Below are positions 18,633 to 28,544 of a stretch of 64,000 bases of DNA, piece after piece; the first letter of the stretch is position 1, and the number at the start of each line of letters is the position of its first letter. Where the stretch lies: the NCBI RefSeq assembly GCF_023503965.1, contig NZ_CP097298.1:372001-436000 (forward strand). Reading direction: 5' to 3'. The notes under the pieces are model-generated. The model had not been told where the DNA came from. It did no database searches and was given only the letters and a program-made list of their open reading frames with translations. Source of the DNA: Brevundimonas albigilva. Its GTDB lineage: Bacteria > Pseudomonadota > Alphaproteobacteria > Caulobacterales > Caulobacteraceae. Position numbers and translations under genes: made by a program.

Positions 18633-19564
18633 TCAGCGCGGGCGGGGAGGGTCGCCGCCTTGGCCACCTGGGGCGCCAGCACCCCCTTCACCGCCAGCGG
18701 CGTGTCGGTGGCGATCACGCTCACGCCCTGGAGGAACAGGTCGCGATATTCCGACACGTCCCCGTCGGCCGCATAGCGGTCGTCGCGGCGCACGCCTTCC
18801 GCGCCCAGGGTGCCGAACTGCACCTCGACGCCCGCGTCCCGCAGCGATCGCCACAGCGCCGGCCGCTCCTCGCGCGTCCCGGTCCAGGCCAGGATCTGCG
18901 CCGGGTTCAGCCCCGCCAGATCCTCGGTCCCGTTCAGGCCCGCCGAGATCATCATCTCCGGCGCCATGGCCGCCACCGCCCGAGCGTCGGCGTCGGTGTA
19001 GGTGATCAGGATCACCCGATCCTGCGCCCGCGAGCGCCGGACCTGGTCGATCACCGCCCGCGCCAGATCCACCGTGCTGTCGCCGTCCGCCGGCTTCAGG
19101 TCGATGCTGGCGATGGCGCCGACCCGTCCGGCCGCGTCCAGCGCTTCGTCCAGGGTCGGCGGCGACGCGTCGGTCAGGGCGCCGTTCGACGCCTTCAGCC
19201 GGGCGGCCTTGACCTGCGCCAGCGTCAGATCCGCGACCCGGCCCCGGCCTGTCGTCGTCCGCTCCATCGTCTCGTCGTGCATCAGCACCAGCTGGCCGTC
19301 CCGGGTCAGCACGGCGTCGATCTCCAGGATCGCATTGGGGATCGCCCGTCCCGTCGCCTCGATCGCGGCGATGGAATTCTCCGGTTGATCCATCGCCGAA
19401 ACCGCCCGGTGCGCCGAGATCGCCACGCCTCCGTTCCGGACGCAGTCGAAATAGGCCGCCAACGCCGGACCCGGTTCGGGCGCGCGCGAAGTGGGCGCGG
19501 CGCCCACGCAACCGCTCGTGGACAGAAGCAGGGCCACGGCGGCGGCCATCCGGATTCGGGTCAT
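18633..19564 (-). CDS. Glycerophosphodiester phosphodiesterase lipoprotein
   Basis: A GDPD-family (TIM-barrel) enzyme cleaving glycerophosphodiesters to glycerol-3-phosphate and an alcohol. A lipoprotein signal (LLLSTSGC, Cys18) puts it in the periplasm or outer membrane. The catalytic HRAVSAMDQPENS, EIDAVLTRDGQLVLMHDE and SIDLKP motifs are present. Start at 19564 with GGAGA upstream. As sequenced the frame has no stop and runs into the UbiH-type gene. Adding one base in the G run at 18644-18647 would create a TGA at 18635-18633 and a 310-residue protein, so I place the end there. Divergent from plsY. Confidence 0.75.
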
Positions 19565-19693
19565 CGAGGTCTCCAGCGAAACGCGCCGGACCAGACGGCG
19601 CCCGCATCGCCGGGTCAAGAGGTCGGATCGCCCTTGCTCCGCGCCGCCGGCCGACGCATTTTGCCGCGACAGGACAAGGGGAGCGAGATCAAC

Positions 19694-20332
19694 GTGCAGG
19701 ATCTGGTCGCGCCGACCGTGGCGACGCTCGCCCTCGTGGCGCTGGGCGGCTACCTGCTGGGCTCCATACCGTTCGGCGTGGTCATCACCCGCGCGGCCGG
19801 CGCCGGAGACGTGCGCAACATCGGCTCGGGCAATATCGGCGCGACCAACGTCCTGCGCACCGGCCGCAAGGACCTGGCGCTGGCCACCCTGCTGCTGGAC
19901 GCCGGCAAGGGCGTCGCCGCCCTGCTGATCGCCCGTCACCTGTTCGACAGCGAACTGGCCGGCGCCGTCGCCGGCGGCGCGGCCTTCCTGGGTCACCTTT
20001 TCCCCATCTGGCTGAGGTTCAAGGGCGGCAAGGGCGTGGCCACCTTCTACGGCCTGCTGCTGGCGGCCGCCTGGCCGCTGGGCCTGATGGCGGGGGCCGT
20101 GTGGCTGATCTGCGCCTTCCTGTTCCGCTATTCGTCGCTGGCGGCCCTGATCTCCTCGGCGACGGCGCCGTTCCTGGCCCTGCTTCCGCTGGCGGCGGTC
20201 GGCCTGCCGGTCTCGGCGCCGATCCTGGCGCTGGCCGTCTTCGCCGCCGTGCTGATCTGGATCCGGCACCACGAGAACATCGCCCGGCTGCTGAAGGGCC
20301 AGGAACCGCGCATCGGGGCGAAGAAGGCGTGA
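19694..20332 (+). CDS. plsY: Glycerol-3-phosphate acyltransferase PlsY
   Basis: PlsY, 212 residues, an integral inner-membrane enzyme that acylates glycerol-3-phosphate from acyl-phosphate, the first step of phospholipid synthesis. All three family motifs are present: GSIPFG with RNIGSGNIGATN, GHLFPIWLRFKGGKGVAT and HHENIARLLKGQEPRI. About six hydrophobic segments. Start is GTG at 19694, with AAGGGGAG 10 bases upstream. The GTGA overlap with dprA (20329) makes a plsY-dprA unit; this order followed by topA is also seen in Caulobacter relatives, from memory. Confidence 0.95.
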   Translation: MQDLVAPTVATLALVALGGYLLGSIPFGVVITRAAGAGDVRNIGSGNIGATNVLRTGRKDLALATLLLDAGKGVAALLIARHLFDSELAGAVAGGAAFLGHLFPIWLRFKGGKGVATFYGLLLAAAWPLGLMAGAVWLICAFLFRYSSLAALISSATAPFLALLPLAAVGLPVSAPILALAVFAAVLIWIRHHENIARLLKGQEPRIGAKKA

Positions 20333-21402
20333 CCCTGTCGGCGGCCGAGCGGTTCGCACGGCTGCGGCTGGCCCGCACCGACCGCATCGGTCCCGTCGCC
20401 TTCGCCCAGCTTCTGGGCCGCTATGGTTCGGCCGTCCGCGCGCTGGGGGCCCTGCCCGACCTGGTTCGCAAGTCCGGAGCCGCCTCCATTCCCCCGCCAC
20501 CCGAAACCGTTGAGCGCGAACTGGCGGCCGGAGATCGCATCGGCGCCCGACTTCTGGTGCTGGGCGATCCCGACTATCCGGAGAGGCTGGCGGCGCTCGA
20601 TCCTGCCCCGCCCGTCCTGTGGACGCGCGGCCGAACGGAACTCCTGGCCCGCCCCTGCGTCGCCGTCGTCGGCGCCCGCATCGCGTCGGCCGGCGGTCAG
20701 CGCATCGCGCGAGGCCTGGCCGATCAGCTGGGCCAGGCCGGCCATGTCGTCGTCTCGGGCTTGGCGCGCGGCATCGACGCCGCCGCCCACGAGGGGGCCC
20801 TGTCGACCGGGACCGTGGCCGTCCTGGGCGGAGGGGTGGACGACATCTATCCGCCCGAACACGCCGACCTCTACGCCCGCGTGGTCGACCGGGGCTGCGT
20901 CGTTTCCGAAAGCCCGATCGGCGCCCGCGCCCAGGCGCGCGACTTCCCCCGCCGCAACCGCATCATCTCGGGCCTGTCGCGCGGCGTGGTGGTGGTCGAG
21001 GCCGAGATTCGGTCCGGTTCGCTGATCACCGCGCGCCTGGCCGCCGAACAGGGCCGCGACGTCTTCGCCGTGCCGGGCTCGCCGCTGGATCCCCGGGCCC
21101 GCGGCCCCAACGAACTGCTGCGCCAGGGCGCCATCCTGTGCGAAGGAATCGAGGACATCGAACGCGCCTTCACCACCCTGCGCGGGCTTAGCGAGCCCCC
21201 GGCGCCCTCGCTTATCTACGAAGGCGATCTGGACGACGGCCTGCTGGAACGGGTCGCCGCCCTCCTGTCGCCCACGCCGACGCCGCGCGACGAGATCGCC
21301 CGCGCCCTGGACCTGCCGGTCGCCCAGGTCGCCGCCGCCCTGCTGGAACTCAGCCTGGCCGGCCGGGCGGAACTGCTGCCGGGCGGTCTGGCGTCGCTGT
21401 AG
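20329..21402 (+). CDS. dprA: DNA-processing protein DprA
   Basis: DprA/Smf, 357 residues, which loads RecA on incoming single-stranded DNA during natural transformation. The Rossmann-like core carries VAVVGARIASAGG, VVSGLARGIDAAAHEGAL, FPRRNRIISGLSRGVVVVEA and GSLITARLAAEQGR with VFAVPGSP. The N-terminal SAM/HhH region (about 1-70) and a C-terminal winged-helix domain (about 300-357) are also present. GTG start overlaps the plsY stop. Full length, no defects seen. Confidence 0.96.
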   Translation: MTLSAAERFARLRLARTDRIGPVAFAQLLGRYGSAVRALGALPDLVRKSGAASIPPPPETVERELAAGDRIGARLLVLGDPDYPERLAALDPAPPVLWTRGRTELLARPCVAVVGARIASAGGQRIARGLADQLGQAGHVVVSGLARGIDAAAHEGALSTGTVAVLGGGVDDIYPPEHADLYARVVDRGCVVSESPIGARAQARDFPRRNRIISGLSRGVVVVEAEIRSGSLITARLAAEQGRDVFAVPGSPLDPRARGPNELLRQGAILCEGIEDIERAFTTLRGLSEPPAPSLIYEGDLDDGLLERVAALLSPTPTPRDEIARALDLPVAQVAAALLELSLAGRAELLPGGLASL

Positions 21403-21403
21403 G

Positions 21404-21598
21404 TCAGGCCGGCGGGGCGCCCGCGACCTGGGCCACCTGCTCCAGCATCGCCGCCAGGCGCCCGTCCCCGTCGTCGCGGGCCATGCGCGCCATCTCCAGC
21501 GCCATCGCGCCGATATATTCCCGTGTGGGGAAGGGCGCCGCCTCGATATCGGAACGCACAGGGGTCGTCGGTGTCGGTGTCCGTCGCGCCGCGTTCAT
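21404..21598 (-). CDS. Small uncharacterised protein (64 aa)
   Basis: A 64-residue cytoplasmic protein. A basic Thr/Pro-rich start (ARRTPTPTTPVRSD) is followed by FPTREYIGAMALEMARMARD, an amphipathic helix, and a second helix LAAMLEQVAQVAG. GGAGG lies 7 bases before the ATG at 21598, and the upstream DNA is AT-rich, a good promoter candidate, so it is probably expressed. It is divergent from topA and convergent with dprA, the stops being nearly adjacent. I do not recognise the family. The helix pair suggests a protein-interaction module. Confidence 0.6.
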   Translation of the reverse strand: MNAARRTPTPTTPVRSDIEAAPFPTREYIGAMALEMARMARDDGDGRLAAMLEQVAQVAGAPPA

Positions 21599-21738
21599 AA
21601 TCGCCTCCGTTGCAAACCAACAATCTAGACGCGCTTTGTTAAAAAACACAACTACCTTAGGGTGTAACGCGCGGGAAGCGATTGACAGCAGCGCTCGCGC
21701 CAACCACGTTCGCGCCCCTTCCCGAGACTGACCCCATC

Positions 21739-24352
21739 ATGAACCTCGTCATCGTCGAGAGCCCCGCCAAGGCCAAGACCATCAACAAGTATCTCGGCGC
21801 GGACTATGAGGTCCTGGCGTCCTACGGCCACGTGCGCGATCTGCCGTCCAAGGACGGCTCCGTCCTGCCGGACGACGACTTCTCGATGCACTGGGAGGCC
21901 GACGCCAAGGGCGCCAAGCGCCTGTCCGAAATCGCCGAGGCGGCCAAGCGCGCCGACCGCGTGATCCTGGCCACCGACCCCGACCGCGAAGGCGAGGCGA
22001 TCAGCTGGCACGTCCTGGAAGTGCTGAACAAGAAGAAGGCGCTGAAGGACACCCACGTCGAACGCGTCACCTTCAACGCCATCACCAAGTCCGCCGTGCT
22101 GGAGGCGATGGCCAATCCGCGCCAGCTGGATATGGAGCTGGTCGAGGCCTATCTGGCCCGTCGCGCGCTGGACTATCTGGTCGGCTTCACCCTGTCGCCG
22201 GTCCTGTGGCGCAAGCTGCCGGGCGCCCGCTCGGCCGGCCGCGTCCAGTCGGTCGCGCTGCGCATCGTCGTCGATCGCGAGATGGAGATCGAGAAGTTCA
22301 AGCCTCAGGAATACTGGTCCATCGAGGCCGATCTGAACGCCGACAGCCCGCCCTTCACCGCCCGCCTGGTCAAGCACGCCGGCAAGCGCGTCCAGCGCTT
22401 GGACATCAAGGACGAGGCGACCGCCAAAGCCGCCCGCGCCGCCATCCAGGCCGGCGACTTCACCATCAATTCGATCGAGAAGAAGCCGGTCCGGCGCAAT
22501 CCGGCCCCGCCCTTCACCACCTCGACCCTGCAGCAGGAAGCCGCGCGCAAGCTGGGCTTCACCGCCCAGCGCACCATGCAGGCGGCCCAGAAGCTGTATG
22601 AGGGCGTCGACGAGACCGGCGGCCTGATCACCTATATGCGGACCGACGGCGTCTCGGTCAGCCCCGAGGGCCTGGCCCAGGCGCGTGAGGTCATCGGCAA
22701 GGAATACGGCCCCGCCTACGTTCCCTCGGAACCGCGCTATTACAAGGTGAAGGCCAAGAACGCTCAGGAAGCGCACGAAGCGATCCGGCCGACCAACATC
22801 GCCCGCCACCCCGATTCCGTGCGCCTCGATTCCGATCTGCAGCGCCTCTACGAACTAATCTGGAAGCGCATGGTAGCCTCCCAGATGGAGGCGGCGCGCC
22901 TGGACCGCACCACGGTCGAGATCGAGACCTCCGACGGCCAGACGGGCCTGCGCGCCACCGGCCAGGTGGTCACCTTCGACGGCTTCCTGGCCGTCTATGA
23001 GGAAGGCCGCGACGAGAAGCAGAAGGGGGCGGAAGGCGACGAGGGCGAAGACGACGCCCGCCGCCTGCCGGCGCTGAAGGAAGGCGCGCGCGCCAAGGTC
23101 GACGCCATCCGCACCGACCAGCATTTCACCGAACCGCCCCCGCTATTCGGAAGCCACTCTGGTCAAGAAGCTGGAAGAGCTGGGCATCGGCCGCCCCTCG
23201 ACCTACGCCTCGACCCTGTCGACCCTGCGCGACCGCGAATATGTCCGCGTCGACAAAAACCGCTTCTACCCCGAGGACAAGGGCCGCCTGGTCACGGCCT
23301 TCCTGGAGCAGTTCTTCAGGAAGTGGGTCGAATACGACTTCACCGCCGCCCTGGAGACCCAGCTGGACGAGGTGTCGGCCGGCGACCTGAACTGGAAGGT
23401 GCTGCTGCGCAACTTCTGGCAGGACTTCCACGCCGCGACCCAGGCCGCCGGGGAACTGCGCACCACCGCCATCCTGGACGCCCTGAACGAAAGCCTGGGC
23501 GCCCATATCTTCCCGGACAAGGGCGACGGCTCTGACCCGCGCGAATGCCCCCTGTGCCACCAGGGCCAGCTCAGCCTGAAGACCAGCCGCTTCGGCGCCT
23601 TCATCGGCTGTTCGCGCTATCCCGACTGCAAATACACCCGCCCGGTCGCCAGCCCGTCGGCCGAGGACGGTTCGGCCGAGAGCGGCGACCGCGAACTGGG
23701 AATCGACCCGGCGACGGGCCAGCCGGTGCAGCTGAAGATCGGCCGCTTCGGCCCCTATGTCGAAATCACGCCGCCGGATGGCGAAAAGCCGAAACGCTCG
23801 TCCCTGCCCAAGGGCTGGTCCCCCGCCTCGCTGACACTGGACCAGGCGCTGCGTCTGCTGGCCCTGCCGCGCGAGGTCGGGGTCCACCCCGAGGACGGCA
23901 AGCCGATCACGGCCGGCCTGGGCCGCTACGGGCCGTTCGTCCTACACGCCGGCACATACGCCAACGTCTCGGACATCGAGGAGGTGTTCGAGGTCGGCCT
24001 GAACCGCGCCGTGGCCCTGCTGGCCGAAAAGCGCGCCGGCCGGGCCGGTCGCGGCGCCGCGGCGGCCCCGCTCAAGGACCTGGGCGCCCATCCCGAGACG
24101 GGCGAGCCGATCCACGTCATGGCCGGCCGCTTCGGCCCCCATGTGAAGTCCGGCAAGATCAACGCCACTTTGCCCAAGGGCGCGGCGCCGGAAGACCTGA
24201 CGCTGGAAGACGCCCTGCCGCTACTCGCAGCCAAGGCCGCCGCCGCGCCCAAGAAGAAGGCCCCCGCCAAGAAGGCGGCCGCGCCCAAGAAGGCGCCGGC
24301 CAAGAAGGCCGCGACGGCCAAGAAGGCGGCCCCGAAGAAGGCTGAGGACTAA
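21739..24352 (+). CDS. topA: DNA topoisomerase I (frameshifted as sequenced)
   Basis: TopA, type IA topoisomerase relaxing negative supercoils; 870 residues when corrected. TOPRIM domain about 1-140 (LVIVESPAKAKTI, DPDREGEAISWHV), active-site tyrosine in LITYMRTDGVSVS, then a topoisomerase zinc finger (CPLCHQGQL ... CSRYPDC), further C-terminal repeats and a Lys/Ala-rich tail (KKAPAKKAAAPKK) as in other alphaproteobacteria. The frame breaks at the C run 23137-23141. Removing one C restores EPPPRYSEATLVKKLEELGIG. topA is normally essential, so a sequencing insertion is far more likely than a real mutation. The 3' end overlaps nagE by four bases, convergently. Confidence 0.93.
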
Positions 24353-26025
24353 CCCCGCAGGATCTGCAGCCGGTTCGCGCCGGAGCGGACAAAGCCGTGG
24401 CGCGCCTCCGCCGCCAGCGCCGCCTCGTCCACGGCCTGGGGCCGCGCCAGGGTGACGCACAGCCGCCCGGCCTTGGTCTCGGCCGCCGTGACATTGGACC
24501 GTCCGCCCAAGGCCCGCGTAAGGCGCTCCGACAGGGCCACCTCGGTCGCGCGCGGCGGCGTCGCGGCGGTCGCGGCCAGAGCGGCTCCGCCCATGTGGTC
24601 GCGCATCTCCTGGGCCACGGCGTCGGCGATGGGGCCCAGCACCACCTGCAGGCTGCCCGGCGCCGGGGCGATCACGCCGCGTGCGCCCAACCGCTTCAGC
24701 GCCGCCTCGTCCACCGCCTCGCGTTGGGCAATCCCCAGCCTCAGCCGCGTGGTGCAGGCCGCCACCGCCGTCAGATTGCCCGCCCCGCCCAGGGCGACGA
24801 CGAAATCCTCGCCCCGCCCCCCGGCGGCCTTCGGGGCCGCCGACGCCTCGACCGGCTCGTCCTCGCGACCGGGGGTCTTCAGGTTCAGCACCCGGATGAA
24901 CAGTCGAAACAGGCCGTAATAGAGGCTGAAATAGACCAGGCCGACGGGGATCAGCAGCCACGGCCGCGTCGACTTGCCGAAGTTCAGCACATAGTCGAAC
25001 AGCCCCGCCGAAAAGGTGAAGCCCAGCCGCACCCCCAGCAGGTCCATCACCACCATGGCTGCGCCCGTCAGCACCGCATGGATGGCGTAGAGCACCGGCG
25101 CCAGGAACATGAAGGTGAACTCGATCGGCTCGGTCACCCCGGTCAGGAAGGCGGTCAGGGCCAGGGACGCCAGCATGCCGCCGACGGCCTTCCTGCGCTC
25201 GGGCCGGGCGGCGTGATACATGGCCAGGCAGGCGGCCGGCAGGCCGAACATCATCACCGGGAAGAAGCCGCTCATGAAGACGCCCGCCGTCGGGTCGCCG
25301 GCGAAGAAGCGGTTCAGGTCGCCCGTTGCCCCTTGATAGTCGCCGACGATGAACCAGGCGACATTGTTCAGGATGTGATGCAGGCCGGTGATGATCAGCA
25401 GACGGTTCAGCAGGCCATAGACGAACAGGCCGATCTCGCCCGATCCGACGACCGCCCGGCTGAACACGTCGATGGCGTGGTCGATGGCGGTGAACGACAG
25501 CCCCACGATCGCCGCCAGCGCCAGCGCCGCCAGCCCAGAGGCGATCGGCACGAACCGCCGCCCGCCGAAGAAGGCCAGGTAGTCGGGCAGCTTCAAGGTC
25601 GAGAAGCGATTGTAGAAGTCGCCCGCGATCAGGCCCGAGACGATGCCGATCGGCACCCCCAGGCGCGCCATCGCCTGATCCTTGAACGCGGTCCCGGCCG
25701 CCCCGAGCGCGTCGCCCGTCAGCCCGGCCGTGATCTCCTGCGGCACGGTCAGCAGCACCTTGGACGCCTCGACCGCGATCAGATAGCCGACCACGCCCGC
25801 CAGGCCCGCCGCGCCGTTGTTGTCGCGCGCCAGGCCCACAGCCACGCCCACGGCGAACAGCAGGCCCAGGTTGGAGAACACCGCCTGCCCCGCCGCCGAG
25901 ATGAAGGCGATGTCCAAAAGGTCCGGCTGGCCCAGCCGCAGAAGCAGCCCCGCGATGGGCAGCACGGCGATGGGCAGCATCAGGGCGCGGCCCAGCGGCT
26001 GCAGGCTGGACAGACCGATCTTCAT
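24349..26025 (-). CDS. nagE: PTS N-acetylglucosamine transporter EIICBB (NagE)
   Basis: A 558-residue PTS permease for GlcNAc uptake and 6-phosphorylation. EIIC membrane domain about 1-385 (GLHHILNNVAWFIVGDYQGA, TGVTEPIEFTFMFLAP). The first EIIB domain (about 406-476) has phosphorylatable Cys424 in VAACTTRLRL. A second, degenerate EIIB copy (about 493-558) shows NVTAAETKAGRLCVTL, with no Cys at the active position. No EIIA is attached; that is supplied by the adjacent gene, whose TGA overlaps this ATG. Start 26025 has GGGAG 7 bases upstream. Last gene of the minus-strand nag operon. Confidence 0.93.
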   Translation of the reverse strand: MKIGLSSLQPLGRALMLPIAVLPIAGLLLRLGQPDLLDIAFISAAGQAVFSNLGLLFAVGVAVGLARDNNGAAGLAGVVGYLIAVEASKVLLTVPQEITAGLTGDALGAAGTAFKDQAMARLGVPIGIVSGLIAGDFYNRFSTLKLPDYLAFFGGRRFVPIASGLAALALAAIVGLSFTAIDHAIDVFSRAVVGSGEIGLFVYGLLNRLLIITGLHHILNNVAWFIVGDYQGATGDLNRFFAGDPTAGVFMSGFFPVMMFGLPAACLAMYHAARPERRKAVGGMLASLALTAFLTGVTEPIEFTFMFLAPVLYAIHAVLTGAAMVVMDLLGVRLGFTFSAGLFDYVLNFGKSTRPWLLIPVGLVYFSLYYGLFRLFIRVLNLKTPGREDEPVEASAAPKAAGGRGEDFVVALGGAGNLTAVAACTTRLRLGIAQREAVDEAALKRLGARGVIAPAPGSLQVVLGPIADAVAQEMRDHMGGAALAATAATPPRATEVALSERLTRALGGRSNVTAAETKAGRLCVTLARPQAVDEAALAAEARHGFVRSGANRLQILRG

Positions 26026-28544
26026 GCCACGGCTCCCACGGCGCGGGGTTGGAGAAGCGCGGCCAGCCGCTCGCCGGCCAGGGCGCGCACCGCCTCGGCG
26101 CCGTCCTGCGCCAGGGCCTCGGCGGCCAGCGCGCGGCAGTCGTCCAGGGTCAGGCCGCGCACCACAGCCTTGACCTCCGCGACCATCGACGGCGTCGCCG
26201 ACAGTTCGCGCACGCCCAGGCCGATCAGGATGGGAACGGCCGTCAGGTCCGACGCCAGTCCGCCGCAGACGCCGATCCATTTCAGCGCGCCCGCCCCTTC
26301 CACCGACCGGGCGATCAGGCGCAGCACGGCGGGATGCAGCCCGTCTAGCTGCGCCGCCAGCCCCGCGTTCTGGCGATCCATCGCCAGGGCGTATTGCGTC
26401 AGGTCATTGGTGCCGAAGGAGATGAAGTCGATGGCCGGGGCCAGCCGGTCCGTGGTCATGGCGGCCGCCGGGGTCTCGATCATCACCCCCAGCAGGGGCG
26501 CCGCGCCGCCGGTCTCGGCGACCGCGACGTCCAGCATGGCGCGCGCCTGTCGCACCTCGGCGACCGAGGCGATCATCGGCAGCATCACCGCGACCGCGCC
26601 TCTGGATCGCACGCGGCAGATCGCCCGCAGCTGGGTTAGCAGGATGTCGGGCCGGTGCAGGCCGGACCGCACGCCGCGCAGGCCCAGCGCTGGGTTCTCC
26701 TCGGGCGGGGTCGGCAGATAGGGCAAGGGCTTGTCGCCGCCCGCGTCCAGCGTGCGCACGATCAGGGGCCGCCCGTCCAGGGCGTCGGCGATGGCCTGAT
26801 ACTCGGCCAGTTGCTCGTCCTCGTCGGGCGCCGTCTCGCGCTCCAGGAACAGGAATTCGGTCCGCAGCAGGCCGCAGCCCTCGGCGCCGCCCGCGACGGC
26901 CGGCGCGGCTTCAGCCGCGTCGCCCAGATTGGCGAACACCTCGATGCGGACCCCGTCGGCCGTGCGGCAGTCCTCGCCCGCCAGGGCGCGGGCGTCGGCG
27001 CGTCGACGCTCTCGCGCGGCCGCGGCGCTCTGGGCGCGGGCCTGCCGCGCAGCGGACGGGGCGGCGATCATCTGGCGGCCGTCGGCGTCCAGCACCACCA
27101 GAACGCCGTCCTCGACCCGCTCCAGCCCGTCGCCCACCGCGACCAGGCCGGCCGGCACGCCCATGGCCGCGGCCAGGATGGCGACGTGCGATGTCGGCCC
27201 GCCGCGCACCGTGCAGATCCCCGCCAGCCGCGCGGCGTCCAGCGCCATCAGCTGCGACGGCAACAGGTCGTCGGCCACCACGATCGAACCCGGCCCGATG
27301 GCGACGGGCGCCGGCGCCGCTTCGCCCGACAGCGCGATCAGCACCTGGCGTTCCAGGTCCAGCAGGTCGTCGGCCCGCTCGGCCATGCGTGGATCGTCCA
27401 TGGCGCGGAACAGGGCCGCGCCCGCCCGCGTCGCCTCGCGCCAGGCGAAGCCGGCCCCGCGCCCCTCCGCCACATGGCGCTCGGCCGTCTCGATCAGGCC
27501 GGGATCGTCCAGGAAAGCCAGGTGGGCGGCCAGGATGGCGCGGCGATGCGCCCCGCCCCCGGCCGCGGCCCGCTCGATCTGGGAACGCACGGCGGACAAG
27601 GCCTGATGCAGCGCCGTCGTCTCGGCCGCCACGCCCCGGCCGGCCTCGGCCACGACGATCTCGCTCTGGCGCAAGCGCACGGCCCGACCGACGACCAGGC
27701 CCGGCGCCGCCGTGACCCCGCTCAGGATCAGTTCGCCATCCTCGCCGATGATGGGCGCGGCCTTCACCGACGCGACGACCGTCGCCGTGTGGCCCTGCCC
27801 CTCTTCCAGACCCGACAGGATCAACGCCCGCACCGCCTCCAGCGCCTCAGCCGCCTGACGCCCCGACGCCTCCAGCTTCAGTTCGTCGCCGTCCCGGACG
27901 CCCAACCCCATCAGGGCGACCAGACTGGCCGCGTCGGCCCGGCGCTCGCCCAGCCTCAAGGTCACCCGTGCATCGAAACCCTTGGCGCAGGCCGCAATCC
28001 GGGCCGCGGGGCGCGCGTGCAGGCCATGCGGCAGCGGCGCCCTGACCATCGTCGTCAACGTCTCGCCCTGGCCCTGCACGGCCGCGCCGTCCTCGATCAC
28101 GACGGTCAGGATCGCCTCCCCCGCCCTGACGCTGCGCCCCGGATCGATCGCCGTCGCCGCGCCGCCGCCGACCACGATCACCGGCGACAGCAGGCTTTTC
28201 GCCCCGTCGGCGATGACGTCCAGATCCAGCGTCAGCAGCGGATCGCCCGCCTTCACTTTCGCGCCCTCGGCTGCATGGACCGTGAATCCGGCCCCGTTCA
28301 GCGCCACCGTCTCCAGCCCGACATGAATCAGCACCTCAACGCCCTCGGCCGAGCGCACCGTCACCGCGTGGCGACTGGCCGGCAGGCCGACGACGACCCC
28401 GTCGAACGGCGCGCGCACCACGGGCTCGGTGGGATCGATCGCGACCCCGTCGCCCACCAAGCCCTCGGCGAAGGCGGCGTCGGGAACCTCGCCCAGCGGC
28501 GCCAGCCAGCCCGCCATGGGCGCATGGACGACGACGGATGTCAC
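26022..28544 (-). CDS. ptsP: Fused PTS EIIA(Glc)-HPr-Enzyme I for GlcNAc
   Basis: An 840-residue cytoplasmic phosphotransfer protein with three modules. EIIA-Glc type is about 1-145 (His59 and phosphoacceptor His74 in VLIHVGLETV). HPr is about 163-250 (PHGLHARPA, His176). Enzyme I is about 272-840 (RGGPTSHVAIL, His453; PEP-binding LLRTEFLFLERE and FGTNDLTQYALAMDR). It carries the whole phosphorelay from PEP to the NagE EIIB domain, so the sugar PTS is self-contained. GTG start at 28544 overlaps the hexosaminidase stop (GTGA) and its own TGA overlaps nagE (ATGA), showing tight coupling. Confidence 0.94.
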   Translation of the reverse strand: MTSVVVHAPMAGWLAPLGEVPDAAFAEGLVGDGVAIDPTEPVVRAPFDGVVVGLPASRHAVTVRSAEGVEVLIHVGLETVALNGAGFTVHAAEGAKVKAGDPLLTLDLDVIADGAKSLLSPVIVVGGGAATAIDPGRSVRAGEAILTVVIEDGAAVQGQGETLTTMVRAPLPHGLHARPAARIAACAKGFDARVTLRLGERRADAASLVALMGLGVRDGDELKLEASGRQAAEALEAVRALILSGLEEGQGHTATVVASVKAAPIIGEDGELILSGVTAAPGLVVGRAVRLRQSEIVVAEAGRGVAAETTALHQALSAVRSQIERAAAGGGAHRRAILAAHLAFLDDPGLIETAERHVAEGRGAGFAWREATRAGAALFRAMDDPRMAERADDLLDLERQVLIALSGEAAPAPVAIGPGSIVVADDLLPSQLMALDAARLAGICTVRGGPTSHVAILAAAMGVPAGLVAVGDGLERVEDGVLVVLDADGRQMIAAPSAARQARAQSAAAARERRRADARALAGEDCRTADGVRIEVFANLGDAAEAAPAVAGGAEGCGLLRTEFLFLERETAPDEDEQLAEYQAIADALDGRPLIVRTLDAGGDKPLPYLPTPPEENPALGLRGVRSGLHRPDILLTQLRAICRVRSRGAVAVMLPMIASVAEVRQARAMLDVAVAETGGAAPLLGVMIETPAAAMTTDRLAPAIDFISFGTNDLTQYALAMDRQNAGLAAQLDGLHPAVLRLIARSVEGAGALKWIGVCGGLASDLTAVPILIGLGVRELSATPSMVAEVKAVVRGLTLDDCRALAAEALAQDGAEAVRALAGERLAALLQPRAVGAVA

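Noticed and set aside
17390-20500. A 1036-codon minus-strand open frame spanning UbiH, GDPD and regions opposite plsY and dprA
   Set aside because: Only the two left parts have family features. The right third is antisense to strongly conserved plsY/dprA, as expected from third-position GC bias.
24397-26721. A 774-codon plus-strand frame opposite nagE and the EI fusion
   Set aside because: Arg/Gln/His-rich composition without any family motif; it is the antisense of real, conserved genes.
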